Counted from the first letter of the stretch, positions 21,018-32,016 are shown. The stretch: DNA of 64,000 bases from Taxillus chinensis (GCA_023512835.1 CM042090.1:47447321-47511320), one strand, 5' to 3'. Translations and numbers: made by a program. Notes: generated by a model not told the origin, from the letters alone.

Positions 21018-22372
21018 GTGATGACATGGCTGAAGGTGGTGAACTCCAGTGCCAGTCCAATCCATGGCGTGGCTCAAGGTGTCGAGCTAAGTATCAATGA
21101 GTGGAGAGGCAAGGTGAATCTCTCTGTGGTGTCGATGAACGACTATCCCATGGTGTTGGGGATGGAGTTCGTTGACCAGGTGCGGGCAATTCCAATTCCT
21201 AGCACCAACACAATGTGCATCATGGACGAGGGAAAAACGTGCATGGTGAAGGTAATGAGGGAGGAAGAACTCAAGGAGAAGTCTATTTTGGCGCTTCAAT
21301 TGTCCAAAAGAGTTAGGCTACAGGAGCCAACCTTCATTGCCATGGTGAAGGAAGGATGCCCAAGTGTTGGGGAGGAGCCCCCAACTGAAGTAAAGACGGT
21401 CCTTGAAGAGTTTGGGAACGTTATGCCACCCGAACTCCCCAAACAACTTCCACTGAAGCGGGAGGTGGACCACAGGATCGAGCTAAAGGATAGTACAAGG
21501 CCTACTGCTGTGGTGCCCTATTGGATGGCATTCCCGGAGTTGGGGGAACTTCGGAAACAATTGAAGGATTTGTTAGATGTCGGGTTCATTCGGCCATCCA
21601 AAGCGCCATTTGGAGTACCAGTGTTGTTCCAAAAGAAGCATGATGGGTCGATGCGGCTATGCATTGACTATAGGGTGCTAAACAAGATAACGGTGAAGAA
21701 TAGCTACCCCATCCCACTCATATCCGACATCTTCGATCAACTTGGTGCTGCGAGATGGTTCTCAAAGCTAGACTTACGGTCGGGATATTGGCAAGTGCAG
21801 AAAGCAGAAGGTGATGAGGCAAAGACGGCATGCGTCACAAGATATGGCTCTTACGAGTTCTTGGTAATGCCCTTTGGCCTCACAAATGCCCCTGCCACAT
21901 TCTGTATGTTAATGAACCGGATCCTGCAACCATACTTGGATAGATTCGTTGTGGTATACCTTGATGACATTGTCGTTTACAGCAAAACCTTGGAGGAGCA
22001 CAAGACACACCTACGACGGGTTTTCCAAATCTTAAGGGAGAGCCAACTTTTTGTGAAGAAGGAGAAATGTGACTTTGCGAAGAAGGAGGTGTCCTTCTTG
22101 GCTCACATCATTGGCGGCGGCAAACTAAAGATGGATAACAAGAAAGTGTTAGCTATCAAGGAATGGGAGATGCCCAAGAAAGTCCTTGAGATTCGTTCAT
22201 TCCTTGGCATGCTTAACTACTATAGAAGATTCATCCGTGGTTATTCCCACATTGCCGCACCCTTGACGGAACTATTAAAGAAGAACAAGACTTGGGTGTG
22301 GGATGATACTTGCCGAGAAGCATTTGAGAAGTTGAAGCAAGCGGTGACAAACGGACTGGTGATGGCACTGCC
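21018..22372 (+). pseudogene. Chromovirus protease-reverse transcriptase fragment, uninterrupted
   Basis: About 450 codons with no stop. The C-terminal half of a protease comes first ([20 protein letters not shown], then MVLGMEF and ACMVKV-like TCMVKV). RT follows: [40 protein letters not shown] and the catalytic YLDD at about 21957-21968. The word choice differs from the Tekay copies here and resembles CRM/Galadriel/Reina-type chromoviruses. Gag, the protease active site, RNase H and integrase are missing. The fragment abuts the Tat-like segment on the left and is cut by LTR-G after 22372. The open frame continues about 23 codons into the LTR by chance. Confidence 0.88.
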
Positions 22373-22785
22373 TGTAAAGACTCATATTTGGGTAGTTTTG
22401 AGATATAGCCATTCTATGGGAATGCAACTATCTGGACGGTAGTGTAGTCGTCGATGTGAGCATTTTGACTGTACCTGGGCCCGATTCCGTGTCGGGGCCC
22501 CATTTGACCCAATTGTTGACTTTTCAGGTTTATTGGTTGACTTTGCATTTGGGCAGTCATTTAGGTGTAATAATATTTGTGTAGTGTTGTGCTCATCATT
22601 TCGAGCGTTTTGACTGTAATTTGACTCAATTTGGAGTTCGGGACCTCAGAGGTCAATTATTGTGTGGGAAGGTCAATTATTGACTAGGTCAATGATTGAC
22701 TAGGTCAGTTATTGGTCAATGACTGGCAGAAATATAAATAGCAGGAAAAGAAAAAGCTTTCACTTTACGCTATCATGTTTGTGCG

Positions 22786-22839
<54 letters not shown>

Positions 22840-22896
22840 CTTGGAGCTTGGTGCCTTAGCGATTTTGGGGCGATTTGGGTTCGTGGAGTTCAAAGA
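22373..22896 (+). repeat. LTR-G: truncated LTR of the Tek-E family
   Basis: Starts TGTAAAGACTCATATTTGGG and parallels 28770-29260 and 51449-51950, including the dense TTGAC motifs, TATAAATA at 22733-22740 and (GA)n at 22789-22839. It stops at about 22896, where minus-strand Copia gag begins. It is inserted after the last RT/RNase H codons of the chromovirus fragment. Confidence 0.87.
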
Positions 22897-23631
22897 ATCT
22901 TCTCTATCAGTGTCATCTCCACTGGTAGATGCATCTTCTTGGATAAGTTTAGCTTTTCCCTTTTGGGCATGAAAAGCTATCTCTGCTGGCTCCTCTTTCT
23001 TTTTCTTGGAAGGTTCACCATAGCCTGCTACCCTCATCTTATATGCAACCAATGTGCTTCTCAATCCATCTAATGTCATGGTCTCATACTATCCACTTTC
23101 TTCTATAGCTGACACCTTGGAATTGTACATAGCCGGCAATAATCTCAAATTTTTCTTTACAATTTTAGAGTCACTAATCTCGTAACCATGTCCTCTGCAT
23201 AGGTTGATTATGTCATGCACCCTGTTAGAGAAGTCTTCCAACTGATCAGATTCTGCCATCTTCAAAGCTTCAGATTGAGCTTTGTATACCTGTAACTTTG
23301 CCTCTATAACCTTAGTGTCACCTTCATGAACACTCTTCAGTTTGTTCCACATATCAAAGGCTGTCTCACACTGCAACACCCTTGAATACTCATTTTCAGA
23401 TAAGGTAGTCACAATAAAATGCTATGCCTTAGCATCAGCCTCATAGCTTCTTTGATCAGTATCATTCCAGATATCAGGGCTCTTGTGACATGTATACTTG
23501 GTAGTTATTGCTTGAGAAACAAAAATACCTTGAGCAGCAAGATACTTCAACATCCTACCCTTCCATCTTTGATAGTTTGTACCATCAAAACTTGGTACAG
23601 TTGTTCTCATACTCATACCAGTAAAATCCAT
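22897..23631 (-). pseudogene. Copia-X gag
   Basis: Reading from ATG at 23631: MDFTGMSMRTTVPSFDGTNY then RWKGRMLKYL, the N-terminal motif of plant Copia Gag (DUF4219-like). The UBN2/Retrotran_gag_2 region follows (VLQCETAFDMWNKLKSVHEG, then QLEDFSNRVHDIINL). The zinc knuckle is not reached, because the gene is cut at 22897 by LTR-G. Two in-frame stops interrupt it near 23424 and 23090; otherwise the frame is preserved. Confidence 0.87.
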
Positions 23632-23703
23632 TACTCAGGAATAATAACAAACACCTCTTGTGCAGATCTAAACCAGACTGTTAAGCCTATCAAGTTTAAT
23701 CTT

Positions 23704-23715
23704 GCTCTGATACCA
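23704..23715 (-). other. Copia-X primer binding site (initiator tRNA-Met)
   Basis: GCTCTGATACCA on the plus strand is the complement of TGGTATCAGAGC. It lies 2 bases from the Copia-X LTR edge and 73 bases upstream of its gag start. Confidence 0.9.
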
Positions 23716-24314
23716 ATTGAAATTCCCAGACATGCACTGAGAGGGGGGGTGAATCAGTGTATCAATTTAATTTTTACCCCTTTTCTTATTTACCCCTGAT
23801 GATCTCTATAGTCAACTCAATTTCTGTGTTTGTATGCCAAATAAAAAGAAACAACAAAAACAAGACACACAACAATTACGTGGTTCACCCTACAATGAGT
23901 AGAGCTACGTCCACGGCGTGATTAGCAATTTGCTAACCACATAATCTCCACTATGCGATTTAGGATAGCACACTACTACCCAAGGCTCACTGCCTCAATA
24001 CAAGTTTAGGGTCTCTGCCCTTGGGTTCATTACCCAATTACAATCTTCTCACAATCAAAATAATGACTGAATCACACTGATTCTAGCCTTACAATCATGA
24101 CAAATTGATTTCTCAAATTCCACAGCCTAAACAACCAAAATACAAGTTGATTTTGATCACCAACTTGTGAGAAATCTAAATAAGAAGCTCTTGTTGTTGT
24201 AGACTAACCCTTTAACTCTAGGGTTCTTCCTTCTGACATCTTGAATGATCAGAACACGCTCCCTGTGACTGGATTTTGATCTTCAGTTGAATCACAATCA
24301 TTATAGCTCTCTTT

Positions 24315-24317
24315 TTC
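24315..24317. repeat. Target site duplication TTC, left copy (CACTA)
   Basis: TTC flanks the CACTA termini at 24315-24317 and 26882-26884; 3-bp duplications are diagnostic of CACTA/EnSpm insertions. Confidence 0.85.
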
Positions 24318-24650
24318 CACTACAAAAAAATAGAAACTTAGTGGCGGTTCCTTAGTGGTAGTTAGTAATAACCGCCACTATATAGAGAACTTAGTGACGG
24401 TTTAACAACTGCCGCTATATTTTATTTTTAAAAAATTATGTTATGTTTTGTAGCGGTTTAAAACCGCCACAAAAAATTAAAATATGTGCGTGAACCTTTT
24501 TTTAATCCCCGCCCATTATTTTCGTTTTTTCGTCTTTCTGCCAACCCGCATTTATTTTCGTTTTTGCGCCAACCTACCACCTTCTCATTCCTTACAATCT
24601 AATCGCATAACCTAGGCCAAAAATGCAAAAGTGAGAGAGCACAGATCTCG

Positions 24651-24938
24651 AACCAAAGAGGGGGACCTCACCACGTCTGCCAGAAGCACCACCACGGAGA
24701 ACCCATCACAATAGTCACCGCTTATGACTACCCCTCCACCGTGCATCTCAACAAGACCAGCATCAACGTTTGCATCGTCGGTGACTCCGCCGCGATGGTC
24801 GTCCACGGCCACGACACCACCCTCCCCATCACCGTCGAGGAGATGCTCGTCCACTGCCGTGTCGTCACCCTAGGCGCCAACCGCCCCCTCCCCGTCGGCG
24901 ACCTCTCATTTGTCTCCTACGAGTCCAACTCTCACCAA
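24651..24938 (+). pseudogene. Captured exon of ketopantoate hydroxymethyltransferase (PanB/KPHMT)
   Basis: The frame gives [64 protein letters not shown]. These match the N-terminal TIM-barrel strands of PanB, including the GDS and HGHDTTLP segments that help bind metal and ketopantoate precursor. The enzyme makes ketopantoate for pantothenate (vitamin B5) synthesis, in plants in mitochondria. Only about 95 codons are present, and the sequence ends at a plausible donor splice site (CAAGTGTGAG). Codons are GC-rich, unlike the AT-rich surroundings, which fits recent capture from a host gene. It is a fragment, not a working gene. Confidence 0.85.
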
Positions 24939-25009
24939 GTGTGAGATAATTTTTGCTTCTTCTTTTTTACATTGTTAATTAAACAACATTAATGCAAATG
25001 TCCCCTTAA

Positions 25010-25345
25010 TTTTAGATGTTACGGCGTTAGACAACTACGCGCTAGTGGAGGCTTTGGTGTCACGGATCTCATATGTTTGAGTTTTTCAATTAATTGATAC
25101 TTTCACGGTATATTTTCTTGCAATCACTGGTTTTTGATATATTATTGTTTTCCTTAATAGTTTAATTTCCATTAAGACATGTTCAAAATAGATTAAAACC
25201 AATTATTGTTGTATGCTCAAGAGTGGCAGTACTTCTGCCATTTAAAGTCGAGTCCAAGTTGTTTTGCTCTTGAAAGTTTCTAATAATAGGACAATGAAAA
25301 CCAGGAGAGGAAGACGTACACAGGTATGCTTTCAAAGCATTTATA

Positions 25346-25377
<32 letters not shown>

Positions 25378-26275
25378 TGGGCTTGTAATTTGTGGCCTCC
25401 TGTTTTTTTGTCAGGCCTTCTATAGTGATGAAGAAATGGGTGAACATTTACCCAAAACTAATTGACTTTAGTGAAGATAAGGTTGATAAGAAACCGATAG
25501 CGAAGATGATGGTATTCTTAAAATTTTAAGCAATATTGTAAATTTATTATGAACTTTTGACAAATTTTCAATTTTTGATTTTCTGTAAGTTGCATGTGTT
25601 TCGACCTGTTCTCTTAAAAGTGCAAGAGAGCTCCTTGATGGTAACCATCTCCTTGGGACACAATGGGACCAATCTGTGCATCCAAGTCTACCTTCTTCAG
25701 GCAATATCTGTTAATTTCATTTACAATGATTTTCTCAAAATGTAAGAATGAAAACTAGAAAACCAATATTGTTTTCTCTTTTCAAATTAAGTTTGAAGGT
25801 CTATTTGTTTGAACATTTATGCTCTATGATTATTTTCATTAGTTGTAAAGCTAGCTCATTCTGCATTTAACATTCTTAAACGTTTTGAATCATAATCATG
25901 TAAAAGATTTTTGGTCTGGGGTTTCCCATTCTTGCATGCAATTTGAAATGAATTTGTTTCTTCAAATTTAGAATACTTGCCAGGTTATTTGAGTTATACA
26001 AGAAGTTGTTGGTCCTTTGCCCTTTTATGTTAAATATTGAACATTACATTTTTCCAACAGCAACTCCTTCAAAGTGCCATCTGTTGAAACACAAGAACAA
26101 CTCATGTTTTTTCAATTAATAGATGTTTGGGCCATATTAACTCCACCCATCATTATATTAAGGCTTATTATTGGTACTTGGAGTATTGCCGGAAGAATCC
26201 TACCTAAGGATCTTGAGATTGGTGAATGGCTTTGCGTGAAAGAACTAGTAGGCGTTTACATCCTTGGGTGAGTAA
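25010..26275 (+). other. Further exon-like debris inside the CACTA element, gene not recognised
   Basis: Short exon-like blocks separated by AT-rich intron-like DNA. A block near 25405-25500 contains TGAAGAAATGGGTGAACATT. A block begins after a good acceptor (TTTTTCCAACAG, near 26048-26060) and ends at GGGTGAGTAAAC (about 26268), a good donor; one frame across it reads to DLEIGEWLCVKELVG. I cannot name the source gene or genes. GCGTTAGACAACTACGCGCT near 25023 may be eroded KPHMT exon 2, but the match is weak. Confidence 0.4.
25345..25376. repeat. (ATT)n microsatellite
   Basis: About ten ATT units in the intron-like part of the CACTA element. Confidence 0.9.
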
Positions 26276-27824
26276 ACATATATTTAATTGATTTGCCGCT
26301 TAATTTGTTATTTTTTTTCCTATTTCTTTGTAATATTGCTGGCTTCATAGATCTTTTCCATAAGGATCTTTTCCTGTTCTTCATAAATCTGCTGAACTAT
26401 CCAATTCTGTAATCCTAAAATGTGTTTTAGCCTGGATGAAATTTGTAATACAAGTGGATGATATCCTGCAAGTCCAGATTTGCTAAACTATCTAATTTAG
26501 CCTTCTCATTCTATTTTTCTATTTCTCATATCCTATTTCGTCTGTTGCAGATGCATTTTATTAGTCGCCTCATGCTTGGCCATGGCCCACACTTGCTGCT
26601 TGTGTTCTTTTTTTTTTTAAAGTACTAGTGGCGGTTTCTAACTGCCACTAAGTGTTGATTTTTTTATTTTTAAAGGTTTTAGTGGGGGTTACTAACCGCC
26701 ACTAAATCTAGAAATACTTAGTGGCGGTTATTCCGGCGATTGATAAAAAATCGCCACTATTCTTTGTTGTGGCGCTTACTTTTTCCTAGTTTTCAAATCG
26801 CCACTAATTCCATTGGTGGGGGTTAGAAACTGCCACTAAAGCCAAAATAAACCGCCACTAAAACCTTGTTTTTCTGTAGTGTTCTCAAATATAATCAATA
26901 AAATTGCTCTGGAGCTATCTCTCTTATCACCCTCTTTGGTTAGGACAAAATTCTGGTGTATATATCACCATATAACCCTAATCTCCTCCCATATAATCAG
27001 CTGCCAGCTCCTGGCCATTGATCTCTTTCTCTGAGTTAATATCCACCCTTGGATCTAGGTTAAAGCCCCTCTCTTAACCTAATCCAGCAGCCAAATCTCT
27101 ACCATTGATCTATTCTTGAATATAATATTAGCCATTGGATCAAACTCATTTAAATGAAATGATCTTAACCATTGGATCAAGCTCACCTTAATCAACAGAT
27201 CTTAGCCATACACCTAGTGAACTCTAATCTGCATGTGCTGATGTCGGATGTTGGCCATGACTTTATGCACAGAGCTCAAATTCACTTGAGGTCAAAAGCA
27301 AAGTTGTAGATCCTTAAGTCCTCTATCCACCCCTAAAATTTGGTGAAATTCTGAGCTAAAAAGAAACCTGCACACATCATCCTGTTTGCACACGATTATC
27401 AGTTTAGGTAGCTATTTTGAACTAGAAGAAGGTCTCAAACTTTGTTACATGCAGAACAAAAGTTGCTCCAAATTATGTCATAAACATGTCCTCAAAATTT
27501 CAGAGCAATCGGATAAGAATTCCCTTTGTACGTGACATGGCCATTGTCATGGGCAGAGCCAAATTGGCTCAAATTTCTCTAGTGAGTCCCCCATAAACTG
27601 TAGATCAATAATGCCTTCTGCACGCAATATTGATTGTAGTTCTAAACATCATTAAAACACTATTTTTGCACGTGATAATATCTGCTTCTCTGGACCTCCT
27701 CTTTCTTTCATATGGTGCAATCACAAGGTTGACAACAAGGACTGTGATTGATAGCACTGCGGTTGACAACAATGACAACACAATCAACTAGGCCAACTCT
27801 CAACAACTCACATTGGGAATAACA

Positions 27825-28769
27825 CAGGTCAACGGCGTCATAGGAGCCGCCAAACGGGAGAACCCCTCTACAAAATGACAATAATACCCCGCCAAGCCAA
27901 GGAAATTACGAACCTCAAAAACATTGGTTGGCCTCTCCGATGATGATATAGCCTCAATCTTAGTTGAGTCCACTCTAACCCCCTCGGTTGACACTACATG
28001 GCCAAGAAAATGAACCCCCTGCATCCAAAACTCACATTTGCTAAACTTCGCAAACAGCTGTTGGTCCCTCAAGGGTTACAACACTGTTTCCAAATGGCCC
28101 ACATGTTCCCTCTCCGTTTTGGAATACACCAAAATATCGTCAATGAACACGACTACAAAAGAATCCAAGTATGGAGCAAAAACTTGGTTCATAAGATACA
28201 TGAACACGACTAGTGCATTAGTGAGCCCAAAAGGCATCACTACCCACTCATAATGCCCATACCGGCACCGAAAAGCAGTCTTAGGAATGTCCTCATCCCT
28301 AACCCTCAGCTGGTGGTACCCCGATCATAGATCTATCTTGGAAAACCACCGAGCCCCACTAAACTAGTCAAACAAGTCATCTATCAGAGGCAATGGATAC
28401 TTGTTCTTCACAGTCACCAAATTCAACTTCCTATAGTTAGTGCAAAGATAAAGTGTACCATCTGCTTTCTTTGCAAAGAGCACCGGAGCACCCCAGGGTG
28501 AGGTACTCGGCCTGATATACCCCTGGTTCACCAACTCCTCTATCTGCCTCTGAAGCTCCCTCAACTCAGCTGGTCCCATATGATAAGCCACTTGGGAGAT
28601 CGGACCCGTCCCCGGTACCAACTCAATAGTGAAGTCCACACTCCTCTTAGGTGGTAGACTCCTCAACTCCTCAGGAAAGACATCCTGAAATTGGTCAATA
28701 ACTGCTAGCCACACCCTCTTTCTCACTTTCCCCTCCTCAACAAAGGCTAGTCCGCACGCTGTGGGTAAT
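27825..28769 (-). pseudogene. Fragment H: antisense Tekay-type linker and reverse transcriptase
   Basis: Read on the minus strand from 28769: [40 protein letters not shown], a DYRKLN-like [17 protein letters not shown], then across stops [19 protein letters not shown] and [18 protein letters not shown] up to LAAPMTPLT at 27825. It is closest to Tek-C ([24 protein letters not shown]). Copia-X cuts it on the left and the Tek-E LTR on the right. Several stops are present, some probably C to T changes (TGA near 28325). Confidence 0.87.
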
Positions 28770-28854
28770 TGTAAAGACTCGTATATGGGTAGTTTTGAGA
28801 GATAGCCATTTCATGGGAATGTAACTATCTGGACGGTAGTGTAGCCGTCAATGT

Positions 28855-29110
28855 GAGCATTTTGACTGTACTTGGGCTTGATTCCGAGTCGAGGCCCCGT
28901 TTGACCTGACTGTTGACTTTTCGGGGTTTATTGGTTGACTTTGCATTTGGGGCGGTTATTTGGGTGTAATAATATCTGTTTAGTGTTGTTCTCGTCATTT
29001 CGAGCGTTTTGACTGTAGTTTGACTCAATTTGGAGTTCGGGGCCTTGGAGGTCAATTTTTGTGTTGGAAGGTCAATTATTGACTGGGTCAATGGTTGACT
29101 AGGTCAGTTA
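28855..29110 (+). promoter_or_regulatory. Cluster of W-box cores (TTGAC) upstream of the Tek-E TATA box
   Basis: At least ten TTGAC or GTCAA words lie within about 250 bases, repeated in LTR-G and in the 3' LTR (51537-51783). TTGAC(C/T) is the WRKY-factor binding core, so stress- or defence-responsive transcription is a reasonable inference. Confidence 0.55.
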
Positions 29111-29121
29111 ACTGGCAGAAA

Positions 29122-29129
29122 TATAAATA
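29122..29129 (+). promoter_or_regulatory. Tek-E 5' LTR TATA box
   Basis: TATAAATA, conserved at 51800-51807 and 22733-22740, about 50 bases before the GA-rich leader. Confidence 0.7.
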
Positions 29130-29739
29130 GCAGAAAAAAAGAAGAAGCTTTCACTTTACGTTTCACGTTTGTGCGTTTGAGAGAGAGAGCTTGAGAGAGA
29201 TTGGAGGCCTTAGCGATTTGGGGCGATTTGGGTTCATGGAGCTCAAAGATTCACTTCAAGTAGGTGTCCTTAAACTTCTTATCTCTCTCTTATTTTAGAT
29301 CTGCACGAATTTATCATGATTTACGAAATTGAGCATGAACCCTAGAATTTGGGGAAAACCAATTTTGGGTTAGATTTAATGGTTTAGCATAAGATCTGTG
29401 GTTAAGAACTGTTTTATATCATTGTGGATATATATTTCTGTGATTTTGGGGTTGATTAACTGTGTTTTTCATGAGGGTTGATAAATCAACCATGGAAACC
29501 TGGGTTTAGATCTAGATTTCTGGAAATTTGGAATTCTATATGCGTTTCTGTTGTTTCTGCGCGATTTAGAGGCGTTCTGGACGCGTTTTGAGGTAAATAT
29601 CATAGTTTGTTGCAAAATAGGGGTGTTAGTGAGCGTCTAGGAGTTTCTGGGCATGTTTCAGACGAAGAACAGGTGAAAACGATGATGAATAGTACCCTAG
29701 ACGCGTTCCTGGGTCGAAATGACGAAGACCTGAAGTTCT

Positions 29740-29910
29740 GGGTTGTAGGGTCGTAGTTCGTAGACCCGTAGTTCGTAGCTCGAAGGTTCGTAGTTCGCAG
29801 GGTCGTAGTTCGTAGACCCGTAGTTTGAAGGTTCGTAGTTCAAAGGTTCATAGGTCGAAGGTTCGTAGTTCGTAGTCCGAAGGTCGAAGATCGAAGACCC
29901 GCTTCGAGTC
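29740..29910. repeat. Degenerate short tandem repeat in Tek-E LTR (CGTAGTTCG-type)
   Basis: Repeated GGTTCGTAGTTCG and TAGACCCGTAG words at roughly 10-25 base spacing, drifting into TCGAAG and CGAGTC variants. It lies between the leader and the LTR 3' half. The 3' LTR ends before this point. Confidence 0.75.
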
Positions 29911-31206
29911 TTCGAGGCGCGCTATGCAGCTACGAGTCACAGCTCCAGCTATGAGTCTCCGAGTCGCAGTCCTGAAGCTACGAGGCAGGCTGTTCTGCAG
30001 CTTCGAGCCAGTGCAACAGCACTGGACTGGACCTATTTACATTGTAACCTATACCCAAAGTGTTATACTTAAGTTACAATGTAAATAACGAAATACCCCC
30101 CATTTGGATTCAAAGAAAAATACTAGAAAAACTAATTCCACTCTTTCAAAATGTGAAAATTGGGATTTAGTGTAAAATCTCGGAAAAACCCAAAAGTTCG
30201 TAGTGGTGAATTTTTGGAAAGTGGGGTTAGACATCTCAGAAAAATCCCCAAAAATCAGATTATCTTATTTATGATATGGGAACCCAATGCCGGGACTTTT
30301 AATTTCAAGAAAATAGCTGCTACGGGTACTTCCTTCATGAATCAAGGATTGAGGATTTACTTGTGAAGACTGGCTACAGTTCTAAAGGAAATGTTGAGAA
30401 TGACATGCCATACTAATGTTAGTATGTTGGTGTGAGGTATTGGGGCATGGACTCCGTGACTTGTTTGGGTTCTCACCGTGATGCACCGATGGTGTTATGT
30501 GGTTGACGTGGTAGGCATATGCACCGATGGCAGGCCTGTGTGGCGAGTGTGGCTGGGCATATTGCGCTGTGGACAGGCTAAGGCCTTAGTTGAGCTGTTG
30601 AGCTCGTGGAGCTAGGGCTGAGTGCCCTAAGCTGGGATCCCATGGAGGATCGTGGACAAGCTGTCCTGTGTGGGCAGGCTGGGTCCTGAGGTTTGTTTGC
30701 AGGTTGAGTCCTGATGATTGTACACACTACAGTGCACGAGTACACAGAGCATGTAACATAGACTTGTATGTTTGCATGATGTGGAGTGTTGGGGTCACCT
30801 ACCGAGCTTATTGCTCACCCCTACTTGTTGTTTACCCTTTTCAAGTGTGACCCGAGACTAGTGGAGGACTTTCTTCCAGGAGGATGCCCACCACTCTGAT
30901 GTATGATACAGTTATATTTTGTATTGTTTTATGTGATATCCCGGACATGAGTCCGTGGACAGTTGTATTTGCATACTGTATGATGTGATGTCTGTATGAC
31001 TGTTTGACTCATTGTATGCATGATGATATATGGGAAAGTACAGGATTACCCTTGATGTATGACTGTACAGGGTTGCATATTTGAGACAGCACCCGTGGTG
31101 TAGTCTCCATTGGTGCTAGTCACCAACCCCTTGACCTATCGGGTGCGGGCAAGGGGAAGTCATGTACCCGGTTCCGGGTTCCCTGGAATTCAGGGGCGTG
31201 ACAAGT

Positions 31207-31218
31207 TGGTATCAGAGC
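31207..31218 (+). other. Tek-E primer binding site (initiator tRNA-Met)
   Basis: TGGTATCAGAGC, 3 bases after the LTR end. Confidence 0.92.
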
Positions 31219-31700
31219 ATGGTCTAGCGGACCTAGGTTTGTGAGGGGTGGTTAATTGATTCCATGTGACTTGGAAAACTGTAGGGAGGGCGCCTGATCA
31301 GCGCAGTCCTTACATGTATTCTAGGTTATTTTGGTGTTAGTTAGATCATCCTAGGAGCATACATGGGGATTGGGTGCATTGCTAGTGGTATGATTGTGTG
31401 CATATAGGGCACTAGATTGTCTTTGTGTGTGATGTGCTTGTATGTGGTGCCAGGATGGCACGTGGCCGTGAGAGCCAGGACTTCATTTTGTATGCCCTGA
31501 GGGGTGACATGATTCTATATGCATGGTTGTGGACCTACGGGTCGTGTGGTGTACCCTAATGGGGGACACGATGTTATATACATGGTATGGACCTATGGGT
31601 CGTGTGGTGAGAACCTACAAGTCGGTTGCGCCTTTGATGGCTGTTTGTGCTAGCTATGCTAGTATTGATCGTTTGATTGTTTGTTGTTGTGGCCAGTGTG
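31219..31700 (+). other. Tek-E 5' untranslated leader
   Basis: No convincing gene. Repeats of a GACCTACGGGTCGTGTGGTG-type phrase occur around 31530-31625, a small local duplication. Confidence 0.6.
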
Positions 31701-31815
31701 ATGGCACCACCGAGGAGGGTTGTTCGAGGCCAAGGTCCGGCAGAGGAGCCCACGATAGAGTCGGGGCACCAAGGGCAGCAGAGCCCGCAGCAGAGATCGT
31801 CAGCTCCTCCCGTTG
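31701..31815 (+). pseudogene. Tek-E gag, 5' part (interrupted by solo LTR D)
   Basis: ATG at 31701 opens MAPPRRVVRGQGPAEEPTIE, like the Gag starts of the other Tekay copies. The gene is cut after codon 38 at CCCGTTG and resumes at 44612 after solo LTR D, since CGTTG is duplicated at 31811-31815 and 44607-44611. Confidence 0.85.
31811..31815. repeat. Target site duplication CGTTG, left copy (solo LTR D)
   Basis: Matches 44607-44611 immediately outside the other end of LTR D. Confidence 0.92.
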
Positions 31816-32016
31816 TGTCACGCCCCAATTTCCTTACACCTGGAAACGGTTAGTGACTGCCCATGCCCGCACCCGAAGGGTCAAGGGGTTGGTGCAAGCA
31901 CCTAGGCTGGACTTATACAACGGGTGCTGTCCCAATACTACACATCCGAGCTAACATGCCAAAGGGCATGCCCCTAATTTCAAACCATACACACAATCAT
32001 CATCCATTCAAAATAA

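Larger units (their letters stand above)
24318..26881. mobile_element. Non-autonomous CACTA (EnSpm) DNA transposon carrying gene fragments, 2564 bp
   Basis: The left end is CACTACAAAAAAATAG and the right end TTTTTCTGTAGTG, so the terminal inverted repeats begin CACTACA. Both ends hold repeated subterminal motifs of the AGTGGCGGTT/ACCGCCACT type in both orientations (24345-24475 and 26625-26870), the sites where CACTA transposase normally binds. No transposase is visible, so it would need help from an autonomous element. The interior carries host-derived exon-like DNA. Confidence 0.92.
23718..27824 (-). repeat. Copia-X 5' LTR, interrupted by a CACTA element (about 1543 bp without it)
   Basis: On the minus strand the LTR reads from TGTTATTCCC (27824 leftward) to GGGAATTTCA (ending at 23718), giving imperfect terminal inverted repeats (8 of 10). 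Next come the primer binding site and gag. The element lies in Tekay fragment H, which resumes at 27825. Edges are inferred from TG..CA, because the other LTR is lost. Confidence 0.75.
28770..31203 (+). repeat. Tek-E 5' LTR (2434 bp)
   Basis: TGTAAAGACTCG to GGGGCGTGACA, followed by the primer binding site. U3 is rich in TTGAC/GTCAA; TATA at 29122-29129; a short (GA)n at 29180-29189; a degenerate CGTAGTTCG tandem region at 29740-29910. The 3' partner (51449) matches its first 880 bases or so. Confidence 0.92.

Noticed and set aside
26074..26271. Named source gene for the second CACTA exon (a decarboxylase was considered)
   Set aside because: The similarity of EIGEWLCVKELVGVY to decarboxylase C-termini is too short and lacks the key residues; left unnamed.
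31523..31954. 143-codon plus-strand frame
   Set aside because: Runs from the Tek-E leader through gag into solo LTR D; a chance fusion over an insertion junction.
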